A stretch of 64,000 nt of DNA. It comes from Halomarina oriensis (GTDB lineage Archaea; Halobacteriota; Halobacteria; Halobacteriales; Haloarculaceae). The stretch spans positions 57,810 to 121,809 of the forward strand of contig NZ_WSZK01000008.1 of assembly GCF_009791395.1 (NCBI RefSeq), in the 5' to 3' direction. The notes under the pieces were generated by a model. That model was not told the DNA's origin and ran no database searches. It saw nothing but the letters and a program-made list of their open reading frames with translations. Position 1 is the first letter of the stretch. Every line of letters starts with the position of its first letter. A program made the translations under genes and the position numbers. This document shows, piece after piece, positions 43,293-51,494 of this stretch.

Positions 43293-44312
43293 CTACCGAA
43301 GCGAGTAGACGTTCGCCTCGTACACCTCGCGGACGCGGTTGCCCCAGTCGTGGGTGTAGGTGTCGATGATGTCGGTGGCGACGTCCCCTCGGAGGTACTT
43401 CACGACGCCGCGGTCACCCGTCCGGTCTCGGAGGTGAGTGGTGAAGAAGTGTCTGAAGTAGTGCGGTGTGACGTTCTCGCTGGCACCCCCACCCTCGCGG
43501 TGCCAGCCGTGCGCTTCCGCGTGGCGTCGAACGACGGTTCGCACCTGTCCCGTCGTCAGCCGTCGACCCCACGACTCGCCCGTATCGAGGAACAACGGCT
43601 CCGCAGGCGACCGCGAGTTGGGTCGAATCGCTAGCCAGCGCTCCAGTTCGTGCCGGAGTTCGTCGTCGACGGGAATCACCGTCGCCCGCTTGCGTTTGTT
43701 CGACGCCTCGCGCTGCTCGCCGTCGACGACGCTCCCCCGCGTGACCTCGCTGTCGACGTAGAGCGAGTTCGGTCGTGTGTCGAGCTGTGGGCGCGGTTCG
43801 ACGCGGTATCCCGCCCGAAGCTCACCGTCGAGCGAGAGGTCACGCAGGTCGAGGTTGACCAGTTCGCCGACACGCATGCCGGTCTTGAGCAGTGTGACGA
43901 CGAGCGCCCGTTCGAGTGGGTGGTCGAGAGCGGCGACGAACTCGCGCATCCCGGCGACGCTCACCTCCCGACGGGTGGGGTCGGTGTCGATGGATTCGTC
44001 CATCTCGGCCATCACCAGCGCCATCGGGTTGCCGTCGAACGTCTCCGTCTGGAGCATGTAGTCGTAGAACCGGTGGACGTACGTCGCGTAGGTCGCCACC
44101 GTACTCGGGGCGTACTGCTCGCGCAGGTCGTGGACGAACGCGAGACAGTGGCGCTGGGTCGCCGTCGCGGGCGTCGCGCTCTCGGTGGCGACGAACCGCT
44201 CGAACTGCCGAAGGACACGCTCGTACGCCGTCCGCGTCCGTTCCGAGCGGCCGTGGTACTCGATGTCCTGGAGGAAGTACGCGACCGGGTCCTCGACGGC
44301 GTCAGTACTCAT
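43293..44312 (-). CDS. XerC/D-type tyrosine recombinase
   Basis: 339 residues. The N-terminal SAM-like DNA-binding domain (YHGRSERTRTAYERVLRQFE ... TVATYATYVHRFYDYML) and the catalytic domain are both present. Arg I is in KTGMRVGELVNLDLRDL, the HxxR box in PHYFRHFFTTHLRDRTGDR, and the nucleophile Tyr in IIDTYTHDWGNRVREVY. The usual LGH is replaced by LRG, as in other haloarchaeal chromosomal XerC/D. It overlaps the upstream DUF5805 gene by 11 bases. No mobile-element genes or att repeats surround it, so a chromosomal role (for example dimer resolution) is more likely than phage integration. Confidence 0.9.
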   Translation of the reverse strand: MSTDAVEDPVAYFLQDIEYHGRSERTRTAYERVLRQFERFVATESATPATATQRHCLAFVHDLREQYAPSTVATYATYVHRFYDYMLQTETFDGNPMALVMAEMDESIDTDPTRREVSVAGMREFVAALDHPLERALVVTLLKTGMRVGELVNLDLRDLSLDGELRAGYRVEPRPQLDTRPNSLYVDSEVTRGSVVDGEQREASNKRKRATVIPVDDELRHELERWLAIRPNSRSPAEPLFLDTGESWGRRLTTGQVRTVVRRHAEAHGWHREGGGASENVTPHYFRHFFTTHLRDRTGDRGVVKYLRGDVATDIIDTYTHDWGNRVREVYEANVYSLR

Positions 44313-45249
44313 CGGTTCGCCTCTCGTCGGTCACGCTCTCCTCTCGTTTCCCCTGACGCCGCTCGGACCTACCGTCCCGACGAGTGTCCTCCCCGTCGAG
44401 CGACTCGCGGGCCGCACGCAGTGCCTCGACCGGCGGGCGGTCATCGGGTGGGGGCGATGGCCGGCCGTCGCTCCGTGGCCGACGACGGTCCCTCCGCCCG
44501 TCACGACGGCCCGACGGGGCGGGGTCCCGTCCGCCGGGGCGCTCCCGGTTCCCCGACGCTCGCCGGTCGTCGTCCCGCCCCCGATACTCGCGGACGTCCT
44601 CGCGTCGTCGTCCCTCCGGCGATTCCTCTCGCCGGACGTCTCGTCGTTCGTCTCGCCGATCGACCACTCCGTCGGTGACCCACCGGTCCGTCTCGCGGGG
44701 CCGTTCGCTCCGGTCCCGGCCTCCGGTCTCCCGCTCGCCGGCCGACTCGCCGTGGGGCCTCGGACGGGCGTCGTCCGCCCGGCCGTCGCGTCGACGGTGT
44801 CCACCGTCGTCGACCTGCCGGCCTCGCCCGTCGTATCGGTCCCCGTCGTCGGCAGGTCCGCGTTCGCCCCCGGACTCGCTCGTGAGTCGGTAACCACCGT
44901 CGCGGCCGCTGTAGCGAACCTCGCCACGGTCCTGGAGTCGGCCGAGCGCGTCGTCGACGGCACGCTCGACGTCCCCGGAGACGCGAGCGACGACGCCGTC
45001 CCAGCCCAGGACCCCCGACTCGGCGAGCGCCGAACGGACCTGCTCTTCGAGGTCCTCACCCCCAGGGGTCGCGTCCCCAGAACGGCTCTCCTCCGGAGCC
45101 GGGTCGAACCCTCGCCGCCCGGCCTGTACCATCGTCCGGAGGAACTCGCTCTGGCTCATGTCCAGCGACTCGGCGTGTTCGACCCACGTCTCCTTCTGCG
45201 AGCGAGGGACGTACGTCTTCACGACAGTCCGCTCGTCCTCGTCGGTCAT
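44302..45249 (-). CDS. DUF5805-like protein, co-transcribed with XerC
   Basis: 315 residues: MTDEDERTVVKTYVPRSQKE, TWVEHAESLDMSQSEFLRTM and VQAGRRGFDP form a ribbon-helix-helix-like N-terminal domain. A winged-helix-like segment follows (RSALAESGVLGWDGVVARVS...YRLTSES). The last about 170 residues are a low-complexity Arg/Asp/Gly-rich tail with both charges. In haloarchaea this family is regularly paired with an XerC/D recombinase (from memory). A perfect dyad (45284-45298) lies just before a TATA-like CCTAAG of its promoter, so self-regulation is plausible. Confidence 0.82.
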   Translation of the reverse strand: MTDEDERTVVKTYVPRSQKETWVEHAESLDMSQSEFLRTMVQAGRRGFDPAPEESRSGDATPGGEDLEEQVRSALAESGVLGWDGVVARVSGDVERAVDDALGRLQDRGEVRYSGRDGGYRLTSESGGERGPADDGDRYDGRGRQVDDGGHRRRDGRADDARPRPHGESAGERETGGRDRSERPRETDRWVTDGVVDRRDERRDVRREESPEGRRREDVREYRGRDDDRRASGNRERPGGRDPAPSGRRDGRRDRRRPRSDGRPSPPPDDRPPVEALRAARESLDGEDTRRDGRSERRQGKREESVTDERRTDEY

Positions 45250-45283
45250 ACAGTTCGCTGTGACGGTGTGAACTTAGGTGTTG

Positions 45284-45298
45284 TCCCACGGCGTGGGA
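45284..45298. promoter_or_regulatory. Operator-like dyad at the DUF5805/XerC promoter
   Basis: TCCCACGGCGTGGGA is a perfect 6-3-6 palindrome; including TT/AA outside one mismatch it extends to 21 bases (45281-45301). On the minus strand it sits 5 bases upstream of CCTAAG, which itself is about 24-29 bases before the ATG. That position would overlap the BRE/TATA contact of the promoter. Candidate binder: the ribbon-helix-helix-like protein it controls. Confidence 0.55.
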
Positions 45299-45881
45299 TA
45301 ATGCACTTTATCTCCTCAGACGGAGCTACTATTTCAGCTCGTGCGGCGCATAATCTTCTTTGATGGCACTATAGATTTCGGCTCGTGAGCCTACCAGCGT
45401 CGATAATAAACTGTCCGCCGGACCGGATGCGTTCTGCGGTCGGTCGTCGTTCGAGTGCTCGAGACGAGCCCTCTCGACTCGTTTCGCGCTGGCTACAGGC
45501 ACCGGGCCGTCGTTGGCGACGGGTGTCGAACACTCGGGGGAGTCGTGGCGACGGCGAGTGATTCGTTGCAGCTTTTGCCGCTAGCTCCGAGAAGGCTCGT
45601 AGAGCGTCGCTCGTGGGTTTTTCTTGCTGCGCGATGAATCCCCTTGCGGTCTCGGATACTCTCGCATCTCGTGGCGTTCTGCGCCTCGGTTTCTCACCAG
45701 ATTCGGACAGGTTCCGTCGTGGTGAGCGACGGTGTTCCACTCGGCACTACGGGACCGGCGCAGAGTGAGAGGGCGTCTCACACTCGGCGTCGTTCGGCCG
45801 ACCCGTATATCCTCTGTCGCTATACGCTCGGCCGGCCGCGTGGACTCCGAAAGCTGCCGGGAGATCGGACGGTGGCGGTAG
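45299..45881. other. Intergenic stretch between the XerC operon and kynureninase
   Basis: About 580 bases. No open frame has haloarchaeal codon bias. The first 130 bases are A/T-rich (GCATAATC, GATAATAAAC). The rest looks like mixed non-coding DNA. Possible relic or regulatory region; no tRNA, inverted terminal repeats or attachment site were recognised. Confidence 0.4.
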
Positions 45882-47186
45882 TCACGTCACACCGTCGCCC
45901 CGCGGGTCGAACCGCTCGTAGGTTCGCTCGGTCAGCACCGACTCCAGGTGTTCGCCGACCTGCCACGTCTCCTCGAAGGAGGTGTACAGCGGGGCGGGAC
46001 AGACACGGACGACGTTCGGCGGGCGGAAATCGACGACGACCCCCCGAGATTTGAGCGCCTGGCTGATACGGTAGGCTTCCTCGTGTTCGACGGCGACGTG
46101 CCCACCGCGACGCTCGTGTGCCCGCGGAGTCCCGACGGCGTACTCGTCGAGACCGGACACGAGGTCGACGAGCAGGTCGGTCAGCGCGAGGGACTTCTCT
46201 CGAATCGCGTCGATACCCGCGTCCTCGACCACGTCGAGTGCCCCTTCCAGCGGCGCGACGGCGAGCAGCGGCGGTGTCCCGACCTGCCACGCTCCGGCGG
46301 TGTCGGCGGGGGTGAACTCGTGGTTCATCTCGAACTGGGTGGCCTTGTCGTGGCCCCACCACCCCGCGAGCGCGGGGGCCGTCCCGAAGTGCTCGCGGTT
46401 CACGTACAGGCCCGCAGCGGCCCCCGGCCCGGCGTTGAGATACTTGTAGTGACACCAGACGGCGAAGTCGACGCCGTACGCCGACAGGTCGTGTGGGACG
46501 ACACCGACGGAGTGTGCGAGGTCGAACCCCGCGAGCGCGTCGTGGTCGTGGGCCATCTCCGTGATACGCTCGACGTCGAGCAACTGCCCGGAGCGATAGA
46601 GCACGCTCGGCATGAACACGATATCGACGTCGTGGGCGTCGAGCGCGGTCTCGATGTCGGCCTCGTCGACGGTCCGGCCGTCCTGAGACTCGACCGCTAT
46701 CAGGTGCTCGTCGGGGTCGAGTCCACGCTGGCGTAACTGTGTCCGAATCGCGTAGTGGTCGGTCGGGAAGTCGAGGTCGTTGACCAGCACCGCGCCGGGG
46801 TCGGCGCTCGGGTCCGGACCGGCGGGCGTGCCGGGGCGGGTGTCGAGGAACGTCCCGAGCAGGGTGTGGATGTTGACGGTGGTGGAGTTGGCGACGACCA
46901 CCTCGCCATCGCGTGCGCCCACGAGCGACGCGAGGCGGTCACCGAGGTGCTCGCAGTAGCCGAACCACGGCGGGTCGCCGTCCGTCCAGCCCTCGATGCC
47001 CTGCTCTCGCCACTCCTCGACGACACGGTCGAGCGTCCGCTCGGCGTCCGTCGAGACCGGCCCCAGCGAGTTGCCGTCCATGTAGAGGTCGTCGGAACAC
47101 TGGAACCGGTCACGCAGGTCCGCGAGCGGGTCCTGCCGGTCGCGTGCGCGTGCGTCGGCCAGCGAGTCGACGCCGGTGTCGTCCAT
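45882..47186 (-). CDS. kynU: Kynureninase
   Basis: 434 residues, PLP-dependent. It cleaves kynurenine to anthranilate and alanine (or 3-hydroxykynurenine to 3-hydroxyanthranilate). Blocks: YMDGNSLGPVSTDAERTLDR, EHLGDRLASLVGARDGEVVV, VLVNDLDFPTDHYAI, AGFDLAHSVGVVPHDLSAYG, and the PLP lysine in VDFAVWCHYKYLNAGPGAAA. It ends with DVVEDAGIDAIREKSLALTD and an RISQALKSRGVVVDFRPPNV block. ATG 47186 is chosen; the longer frame upstream is antisense to the esterase. It is divergent, by 90 bases, from an HSL-type esterase that could supply formamidase activity. Confidence 0.92.
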   Translation of the reverse strand: MDDTGVDSLADARARDRQDPLADLRDRFQCSDDLYMDGNSLGPVSTDAERTLDRVVEEWREQGIEGWTDGDPPWFGYCEHLGDRLASLVGARDGEVVVANSTTVNIHTLLGTFLDTRPGTPAGPDPSADPGAVLVNDLDFPTDHYAIRTQLRQRGLDPDEHLIAVESQDGRTVDEADIETALDAHDVDIVFMPSVLYRSGQLLDVERITEMAHDHDALAGFDLAHSVGVVPHDLSAYGVDFAVWCHYKYLNAGPGAAAGLYVNREHFGTAPALAGWWGHDKATQFEMNHEFTPADTAGAWQVGTPPLLAVAPLEGALDVVEDAGIDAIREKSLALTDLLVDLVSGLDEYAVGTPRAHERRGGHVAVEHEEAYRISQALKSRGVVVDFRPPNVVRVCPAPLYTSFEETWQVGEHLESVLTERTYERFDPRGDGVT

Positions 47187-47276
47187 ACGACGGCGTCGGC
47201 GGCCCGCGGATTGAGCGTTCCGGGAGCGTCCCGTCGAACGGGAGCGTTGAGGTACCCCGCGTGCGAGCACTCGCCC

Positions 47277-48218
47277 ATGCGCGAGGAACTCGACCCCGAG
47301 GTCCGGGCGGTCATCGACGACATCGAACGGCAGGGAGTCCCGGAGTGGCACGCGATGGGCGTCGAGAGCGCCCGACGCGTCGAAGACGAGGTGTTCGGCG
47401 GCGGTGGCGGCCCCGAGATGGCGCTGGTCCGTAACCTGACGTTCGACGGCCCCGCCTGCGAGGTTCCGGTTCGGGTCTACCGTCCCGAGACGACGGACGA
47501 CGACCCGCTCCCGGTGCTCGTCTACTACCACGGCGGTGGCTGGGTGCTCGGGACGCTCGACTCCATCGACGGTGCGTGTCGAGAGTTGGCCGAGCGCGTG
47601 GGCTGTGTCGTCGTCAGCGTCGACTACCGCCTCGCCCCCGAGCATCCGTTCCCGTCGGCCGTCGACGACGCCTACGCCGCCGTCAGGTGGGTCGCGTCGA
47701 CCGCGGACGCCTTCGGCGGTGACCCCTCCCGCCTCGGTGTCGCCGGAACGAGTGCGGGGGCCACCCTCGCCGCTGTAACCGCCCTCAGACTCCGCGAGGA
47801 ACCCATCGCGGACCTCGACCTCTCGGTACAGCTCCTGCTGTACCCCATCACGAACCACGCGTTCGACACCGACTCCTACGAGGAGAACGCCGAGGGCTAC
47901 CTGCTGACGCGTGCGGACATGGGGTGGTTCTGGACGCAGTACCTCCGGAGTTCGGTCGACGGCGCGAACCCCTACGCCTCGCCGCTTCGCGCACGGGAGC
48001 TCTCGGGACTCCCGCCGGCGTGTGTCGTCACGGCGGGGTACGACCCGCTCCGCGACGAGGGAGTCGCGTACGCCGAGCGACTCGCCGAGGCGGGTATCGG
48101 GGTGGCTCACGAGCACTACCCCTCGATGTGTCACGGCTTCCTGAGCCTGACCGACGAGGTGGACGTCGCCGACGAGGCGATGGACACCGTCGCCACACGC
48201 GTCCGAGAGCACCTCTGA
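47277..48218 (+). CDS. Alpha/beta hydrolase of the HSL family (possible kynurenine formamidase)
   Basis: 313 residues. HGGG oxyanion motif in VYYHGGGWVLGTLDSIDGAC, nucleophile in GTSAGATLAAV (Ser), acid Asp in GYDPLRDEGVAY and His in SMCHGFLSL. It is a paralogue of 31250-32203. The gene is divergent from kynureninase. In several bacteria the enzyme before kynureninase, N-formylkynurenine formamidase, is an HSL-like esterase (established), so that role is a reasonable but unproven guess. Start ATG 47277. Confidence 0.88.
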   Translation: MREELDPEVRAVIDDIERQGVPEWHAMGVESARRVEDEVFGGGGGPEMALVRNLTFDGPACEVPVRVYRPETTDDDPLPVLVYYHGGGWVLGTLDSIDGACRELAERVGCVVVSVDYRLAPEHPFPSAVDDAYAAVRWVASTADAFGGDPSRLGVAGTSAGATLAAVTALRLREEPIADLDLSVQLLLYPITNHAFDTDSYEENAEGYLLTRADMGWFWTQYLRSSVDGANPYASPLRARELSGLPPACVVTAGYDPLRDEGVAYAERLAEAGIGVAHEHYPSMCHGFLSLTDEVDVADEAMDTVATRVREHL

Positions 48219-48266
48219 ATCCGGTCTGCGAGCACCACTTACCGAAAGCAGACCGGCTGCGGTGGG

Positions 48267-48509
48267 TTAGAGCGGTTCGTCGCAGTAGTGACAGCTCTCA
48301 CGGGCGGCGGCGTTCCGGGCACCGCAACTCGGACAGTTACCCTTCGGGCCGTCCTCTCGTTCGGACTGTTCCTCGCTCGACCCGCTGCTCGCCAGCCCTG
48401 CGACGAGCAACACGAGGCCGACGACGACGGGACCGAACGCACCGAAGAAGAACAGCGAGACGCCCGTCAGCGAGACGACGACGCCCGCGAAGAACAGGGA
48501 CTCGTCCAT
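48267..48509 (-). CDS. Membrane protein with zinc-ribbon tail
   Basis: 80 residues. MDESLFFAGVVVSLTGVSLF and FFGAFGPVVVGLVLLVAGLA are membrane helices. A polar segment (SSEEQSEREDGPKGN) leads to CPSCGARNAAARESCHYC, a zinc ribbon of two CxxC pairs. The layout (double helix plus cytoplasmic zinc ribbon) is frequent in haloarchaea; function unknown. It lies 32 bases after thymidine kinase on the same strand. Confidence 0.78.
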   Translation of the reverse strand: MDESLFFAGVVVSLTGVSLFFFGAFGPVVVGLVLLVAGLASSGSSEEQSEREDGPKGNCPSCGARNAAARESCHYCDEPL

Positions 48510-48541
48510 GGGTACACGCTCGGGTCGACTGAGAAAAACCT

Positions 48542-49129
48542 TCAGGCCGAGCGGAGCGTGTGGCAGTTCCGACAGCGTGCCTCGTAGGACTCCTCCGCGC
48601 CGACGACGATGGTCGGGTCGTCGGCGTGGGCGGGGTCGCCGTCGACGAGACGCTGGTTCCGGGTCGCGGGTTCGCCACAGACGGTGCAGATGGCCTGGAG
48701 TTTGTCGACGTACTCCGCGAGCGCGACGAGCTGGGGGACCGGGTCGAACGGTTCGGCGCGGAACGTCTGGTCGAGGCCGGAGACGATGACCCGGCGGCCG
48801 TCGTCGGCGAGGTGTTCACAGACGTCGGTGAGGGTGTCGTCGAAGAAGTTCGCCTCGTCGACGGCGACCACTTCCTCACCGTTGAGTTCCTCCGCGATGG
48901 TCCAGACCGACTCACCTTCGTTCTCGACGACGTGTGCCTCCCACCGGTGCCCGCTGTGAGAGCCGATGGTCGTCTTCCCGTAGCGGTCGTCGAGCGCGGG
49001 GGTGAACACGGCGACGGACTGGTCGGCTATCTCCGCGCGGCGAAGCCGACGCAGGAGTTCTTCGGTCTTCCCGGAGAACATGCACCCGGTGATGACCTCG
49101 ACCCACCCGCTCCGCGTGATGGCGTGCAT
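48542..49129 (-). CDS. tdk: Thymidine kinase (type II)
   Basis: 195 residues. The P-loop is GCMFSGKT (Lys21). The catalytic/DEAN-box region is VVAVDEANFFDD, and the lasso region follows with Q/T-rich VSGLDQTFRAEPFDPV. The C-terminal zinc site has CTVCG and CRNC. It phosphorylates thymidine with ATP in the nucleoside salvage pathway. The size fits bacterial/archaeal TK1-like enzymes. The start MHAITRSGWVEVITG is normal. Confidence 0.93.
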   Translation of the reverse strand: MHAITRSGWVEVITGCMFSGKTEELLRRLRRAEIADQSVAVFTPALDDRYGKTTIGSHSGHRWEAHVVENEGESVWTIAEELNGEEVVAVDEANFFDDTLTDVCEHLADDGRRVIVSGLDQTFRAEPFDPVPQLVALAEYVDKLQAICTVCGEPATRNQRLVDGDPAHADDPTIVVGAEESYEARCRNCHTLRSA

Positions 49130-49216
49130 ACCGAGTGGGGCAAGCGTCGAGGAAAAAGCGTTCCCACTCGGAGACGGTCGTCTCCGCGGTGGGTCACCGG
49201 AGAACGAAGCGGCCGC

Positions 49217-49432
49217 TCAGTTGCGCCCGGAGAGGTCTTCGACCTCGGGGAGGATCTCCTCCACGCCACGGGTCGACTCCTCGGCGTAGGAGGTGTCGAC
49301 CGGTCGAACTGCGAGCCGTCGCGGTTTGCGAGTGGGCCGGCGGTCCGTCCCACCGTCGGTGCGTGCACGCGACCGCGTCGGTAGTTCGGGAACGAGCGGC
49401 GCGTCGTCGGAGAGACTGGTTTCGTCTTTCAT
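49217..49432 (-). CDS. Small acidic/basic protein of unknown function
   Basis: 71 residues: MKDETSLSDDAPLVPELPTR followed by a basic middle (RSRARTDGGTDRRPTRKPRR) and STRGVEEILPEVEDLSGRN. It has no cysteines or hydrophobic helices. A TTATTATAG box and a TGAACAT inverted repeat lie upstream at 49479-49507, in favour of a genuine gene. Codon bias is moderate. A shadow frame cannot be fully excluded. Confidence 0.45.
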   Translation of the reverse strand: MKDETSLSDDAPLVPELPTRSRARTDGGTDRRPTRKPRRLAVRPVDTSYAEESTRGVEEILPEVEDLSGRN

Positions 49433-49478
49433 AGCTGTGTGGCAGCGGTCGCCTGTCGACCGTCTGCGTACACGACAC

Positions 49479-49517
49479 TGAACATCGCTATCTATAATAA
49501 ATGTTCATGTTAGAACA
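49479..49517. promoter_or_regulatory. Inverted TGTTC repeats around a TATA box
   Basis: TGAACAT (49479-49485) pairs with ATGTTCA (49501-49507), enclosing TATAATAA. The second arm also forms TGTTC-ATGTTA-GAACA (49502-49517). Three half-sites of the same word flank the promoter of the small gene at 49432 and lie 57 bases before the divergent glycosyltransferase start, as expected of a shared operator. Confidence 0.45.
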
Positions 49518-49533
49518 GCGTTTGCCGCGCTGT

Positions 49534-49549
49534 TTTTGGCAAGCCTAAA
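49534..49549. promoter_or_regulatory. Imperfect TTTAGGC-type dyad / TATA box of the glycosyltransferase gene
   Basis: TTTTGGC-AA-GCCTAAA has one mismatch to the 7-2-7 dyad found at 50438, 58850 and 60053. It ends 24 bases before the ATG at 49574, so its right half probably is the TATA box. It may be the same operator, or only a promoter that looks like it. Confidence 0.4.
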
Positions 49550-49573
49550 GTAACGCCTCGCGAGAGTCGGGAC

Positions 49574-50257
49574 ATGGACGAGTACACGTTCGACGACCTG
49601 AGCGTCGTCATGGGCACGTACAACGAGGAAGCGGCCATCGCTACCGTCCTCGAGGACGTCGAGCGAGTCACGGACGGCCGCGCCGAAGTCGTCTGCGTCG
49701 ACGGGTCCAGCGACCGAACGCCCGACATCGCCCGCGAGCACGGTGCGCGGGTCATCGAGCAGGAACCTCAGGGCTACGGCGTCGCCGTCGAGGCGGCGCT
49801 CCACGCCGCCGACCGTCCGGTCGTGGTCACCACCGACTGCGACGACACCTACCCGATGGACGCGCTCCCCCGGTTTCTCGACGCCATCAACGAGGGGTAC
49901 GACGTGGTCAGCGGCGACCGGCTCTACTACGGTGCGGCGGCGATGCCGGCGCTGAACCGCCTGGGGAACGCCGCGTTCGCGGTCCTCGCGAGTGTTCTGA
50001 TGGGCCGACGTGTCCACGATACGACGACCGGGATGCGGGCCTACCGGCAGGAGGTCGTCGAGAAGATCCAGTGGACGGAGAACACCGGTCTCTCCGCCGA
50101 ACTACTGATGCGCCCGCTGATGCGTGAGTACCGAGTCCGTGAGGTGCCGATAGAGTACGCCGAACGCGCCGGTGAGACGAAACTCGACCCGCTGAGCGGT
50201 GGCTGGGACATCGCTCGCTCCATCGTCCGCGTGGCCGCCGAAGAGCAGTTCCGCTGA
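49574..50257 (+). CDS. Family 2 glycosyltransferase (dolichyl-phosphate hexose synthase-like)
   Basis: 227 residues, GT2 fold. VVMGTYNEEAAIATVLEDV opens the nucleotide-sugar domain, and TTDCDDTYPMDALPRFLDAI has the DxD-like metal site in the family position. GDRLYYGAAAMPALNRLGN and DTTTGMRAYRQEVVEKIQ follow, and the end has PIEYAERAGETKLDPLSGGW. Small GT2 enzymes of this kind make dolichyl-phosphate hexoses for N-glycosylation of surface proteins. No transmembrane domain is fused. Start ATG 49574 behind a CCTAAA box. Confidence 0.86.
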   Translation: MDEYTFDDLSVVMGTYNEEAAIATVLEDVERVTDGRAEVVCVDGSSDRTPDIAREHGARVIEQEPQGYGVAVEAALHAADRPVVVTTDCDDTYPMDALPRFLDAINEGYDVVSGDRLYYGAAAMPALNRLGNAAFAVLASVLMGRRVHDTTTGMRAYRQEVVEKIQWTENTGLSAELLMRPLMREYRVREVPIEYAERAGETKLDPLSGGWDIARSIVRVAAEEQFR

Positions 50258-50437
50258 CAGCTCGGCGAATTCTGTCGGAGTACCACCGTCGAAAACTCTG
50301 TCTCACCAGCGACTTGTACACTGTATGTCGCTACATAGAGTGTGGCTCACGGTCGAGGGCTACCGCTCGTTTAGCTGACTCCCCGGACACCGATACGAGG
50401 GGGAGACTGTGGCGGCGACACGAAACAGCTTTGAACG

Positions 50438-50453
50438 TTTAGGCAGACCTAAA
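50438..50453. promoter_or_regulatory. TTTAGGC-type dyad before the FAD oxidoreductase
   Basis: TTTAGGC-AG-ACCTAAA: two 7-base arms with one mismatch and a 2-base spacer. It runs directly into AAAAAATA, so the TATA region is covered. The start of the flavoprotein lies about 70 bases downstream. Same geometry as at 58850 and 60053. Confidence 0.6.
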
Positions 50454-50525
50454 AAATATGCCGAAGGAGACCGGTGGTCTCGGTGTGCCGACACACCGGG
50501 AGCGGCCGAACGGTGGTGGGTGGTG

Positions 50526-51408
50526 ATGGGAGACGGGACGGAGTTCGACGTCGTCGTCGTGGGCGGTGGCCCCGCCGGATGTTCGACGGCCGTGTTCACC
50601 GCACGCTACGGACTGGAGACGGTCGTCTTCGACCGTGGGAACTCCTCGCTCCGTCGGTGTGCCTTCGTGGAGAACTACCTGGGCTTTCCCGCGGGCGTCG
50701 ACGTCGAGACGCTGTACGACCTGATGCACGACCACGTCGAGGTGGCGGGCGGTGAACTCGTCGCCGAACTGGTCGAATCGGTCCAGCGAGAGGGAGACGG
50801 GTTCGTCGTCGAGACGCAGGACGGCACCTCCGTCACGGCCGCCCGCGTCGTCGCGGCGGCACGCTACGACGCCGAGTTCCTCGGCGGACTCGACGGGGGG
50901 GGACGCGATGTTCCTCGCGCACGACCACGGCGAGGGCAGGCGGTTCGACCGCGAACTCCCCGACGAGGACAGGTCGACGCCCGTCGACGGTCTGTACGTC
51001 GCAGCGCCGGTCGGCGACAGCGAAGCCCAGGCTATCACGTCCGCCGGGCAGGGTGCACGTGTCGGGCGAACGATTCTCGCGGACGTGCGCCGCGAGCAGG
51101 GCTACCCCGACGCCCTCGCCGACCACTGGGACTGGGTCCGGCGGGAGGACGAACTGACCGGCGAGTGGGCCGACCGTGACCGCTGGCGCGAGTACGCCGA
51201 CGCCCGGCGTCCCGACGACCATGCGGTCGGCGACGAGCGCTGGGTGGAACTCCGAGAACGCGAACTCGACCGACGGTTCGCGGCGTACATCACGGGCGAC
51301 GATATCGAACGGCGGACCGAACGGGGACAGCGCCGCCTGCTCACTCACCTCGACGACGACCTGATTCTCGACGCCGCACGCGAGATAGCGGCCGAACGCG
51401 AGGACTGA
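50526..51408 (+). pseudogene. Thioredoxin-reductase-like FAD oxidoreductase with +1 frameshift in a G8 tract
   Basis: ATG 50526 starts a Rossmann flavoprotein: DVVVVGGGPAGCSTAVFTAR (residues 8-27), FVENYLGFPAGVDVETLYDL and AARYDAEFLGGLDGG. Then eight consecutive G (50895-50902) put translation out of frame. With seven G the protein continues DAMFLAHDHGEGRRFDRELP, VDGLYVAAPVGDSEAQAITS (the second FAD block) and GQGARVGRTILADVRREQGY to a TGA at 51406, 293 residues in all. No CxxC redox pair is seen. Could be a sequencing error, a pseudogene or slippage-controlled expression. It is preceded by an iron-box-like dyad and followed by a CDGSH protein. Confidence 0.75.
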
Positions 51409-51494
51409 CCGTCGGGCCTCGACACGGGGTCGAGATTTCCGGTCGGTGTTGCCGATAGCTCGACGCTCCTTATCCGTCGTGTACTCGGTGGCGT

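Noticed and set aside
43293..45249. XerC recombinase as sign of an integrated element or plasmid
   Set aside because: No other mobile genes, att repeats, tRNA target or strong shift in composition next to it. DUF5805/XerC pairs are chromosomal in haloarchaea as far as I know.
45299..45881. Small open frames (plus 45455-45637, minus 45369-45740) as genes
   Set aside because: Codon bias and protein composition are unlike real genes here; no start context or similarity to known families.
50458..50526. 22-codon upstream ORF with TGATG overlap to the FAD oxidoreductase start, as leader peptide
   Set aside because: Its ATG lies inside the presumed TATA region (CCTAAAAAATATG), so it is probably not in the transcript.
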